Part shown: positions 5,374 to 6,147 of the stretch, piece after piece | How positions within the stretch are numbered: the stretch's first letter is position 1 | Layout of the letters: the number at the start of each line of letters is the position of its first letter | DNA from: Actinomycetes bacterium | GTDB lineage: Bacteria; Actinomycetota; Thermoleophilia; BMS3ABIN01 | Length of the DNA stretch: 6,147 nt | Direction: 5' to 3' | Assembly (NCBI GenBank): GCA_021790075.1 | Contig: JAJYIN010000135.1 | Location: forward strand, 1 to 6,147 | The notes under the pieces: model-generated | Seen by the model: only the letters and a program-made list of their open reading frames with translations | Told to the model about the DNA's origin: nothing | The model's database searches: none | Position numbers and translations under genes: made by a program

Positions 5374-6147
5374 TCGGACGAACCTGACCGTGCCCGGGGG
5401 AACATCCGCCGCAGCTTGTCAAAGCCCGATCCGCGGCCCGCCAGAGCGGCCAGCAACCACCCCACCGCCTTTACCCCGTAGCCCAGCCAGACGGTGCCGC
5501 GAAATACGGCTGTCCTCGCGGCGCCGTGATACTTGGCGTAAAACGCCACCAGGCCCGCCGCATGGGCGCCTACCGTCCGGCCTGTTTGCAACTTCATACT
5601 CTGCCCCCCGTAGTGCGTAACTGCAGCAGCGGGAACATAATAGACATTCCAACCTGCCTGCTTCATGCGAAAACACCAATCCACGTCTTCACAGTACATG
5701 AACACATCCGCGTCCAGCGTCCCCACTTGATCAACCGCCTCGCTGCGGACCATGAGAGCGCAGCCGCTGAGCCAATCCACCGGCCTCGCTTCGATGCTGT
5801 CACCGGGCTCGTAAAAGCCCAGCGATGGCGTCCGGCCGTGCCTGACCCGGGATGGCAGGAAAAAATGCGCCAGCGCCCGCGGGATGGAAGGGAAATAACC
5901 CTTCGACCTCAGCTGTGGAGTGCCATCCTGATTGATCACCCGGGGGCCGCACACTCCCGCTTCGGGGTTCGCGTCCATGAATTCGACCAAGCGGGCCAGG
6001 GCGTTCTCATGCAGAATCGCATCGCTGTTCAGCAAGAAGAGATAGCGCCCCCCGGCCGCTTCCATCCCCTGGTTGTTGGCAGACGAAAAGCCCCGGTTTT
6101 CCGCATTGCGGATCAGGAGCGCTTCAGGAAACTCCGCCGCGATCGGA
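5370..6147 (-). CDS. GT2-family glycosyltransferase, rhamnosyltransferase-type (COG1216-like), partial at N-terminus
   Basis: The last 258 residues are present; the start lies beyond the right edge. Counting from the first complete codon (6146), the segment RGFSSANNQGM (18-28) and FLLNSDAIL (37-45, where N40-S41-D42 takes the DXD position) are typical of inverting GT2 enzymes of O-antigen and capsule loci. They are followed by VCGPRV (65-70), VDWLSGCALMVR (123-134), the acceptor-site motif CEDVDWCFRMKQAGW (152-166) and VTHYGGQS (176-183). A hydrophobic segment (about 217-237) near the C-terminus may anchor it to the membrane. An ATG at 6065 is internal, because conserved family residues precede it in the same frame, so it is not the start. 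The gene is about 65-70% G+C and is followed by the GT4 gene with an ATGA overlap. Surface polysaccharide assembly is the likely role; rhamnose as donor is a family-level guess. Confidence 0.9.
   Translation of the reverse strand, partial: PIAAEFPEALLIRNAENRGFSSANNQGMEAAGGRYLFLLNSDAILHENALARLVEFMDANPEAGVCGPRVINQDGTPQLRSKGYFPSIPRALAHFFLPSRVRHGRTPSLGFYEPGDSIEARPVDWLSGCALMVRSEAVDQVGTLDADVFMYCEDVDWCFRMKQAGWNVYYVPAAAVTHYGGQSMKLQTGRTVGAHAAGLVAFYAKYHGAARTAVFRGTVWLGYGVKAVGWLLAALAGRGSGFDKLRRMFPRARSGSSE

Noticed and set aside
4819..5481. 220-codon plus-strand open frame opposite the GT4 gene
   Set aside because: It lies antisense to a gene with clear GT4 motifs, shows no recognisable domain, and is a by-product of codon bias.
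5370..6065. ATG 6065 as the start of the GT2 gene
   Set aside because: The same frame is open to the window edge and encodes the conserved family segment RGFSSANNQG just before it, so the gene is cut by the window.
1..6147. CRISPR arrays, tRNA or rRNA genes, insertion sequences, attachment sites
   Set aside because: I looked for spaced repeats, transposase motifs and structural RNA patterns on both strands and saw none.

Overview
The window is bacterial, gene-dense and mostly high in G+C. Hand counts of single 60-base blocks give about 65-70% in most genes and about 50-55% across most of one glycosyltransferase. It uses ATG, GTG and TTG starts and tight gene overlaps. Nothing here fixes the taxon. 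The combination of a HemW-type protein, a DUF2079 membrane protein and a lasso-like RiPP trio would fit an uncultured actinobacterial, chloroflexotal or similar high-GC lineage, but that is inference.

Layout. (1) Bases 1-330, minus strand: the first 110 residues of a HemW-type radical SAM protein, running off the left edge. (2) A 34-base divergent gap. (3) Bases 365-4182, plus strand: four overlapping genes in one apparent operon. They encode an HPr-kinase-like P-loop protein, a PqqD-type RiPP recognition element (lasso 'B1'), a lasso-B2-type transglutaminase-like protease and a large DUF2079 multi-pass membrane protein. (4) A 45-base convergent gap with no convincing terminator. (5) Bases 4228-6147, minus strand: two glycosyltransferases of a surface-glycan locus, a GT2 rhamnosyltransferase-type enzyme running off the right edge and then a GT4 enzyme, joined by an ATGA overlap.

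How the genes may work together. PqqD-type domains usually hold a leader peptide, B2 proteins cut leaders, and HprK-like kinases in some lasso clusters phosphorylate the peptide. Kinase, B1 and B2 therefore look like a set of peptide-maturation enzymes. No precursor peptide and no asparagine-synthetase-like cyclase (lasso 'C') can be seen in the window, and the next operon gene is instead a GT-C-like membrane protein. This points either to a cassette whose substrate lies elsewhere, or to a different use of the trio linked to envelope or glycan biology. This operon is the most interesting part of the window.
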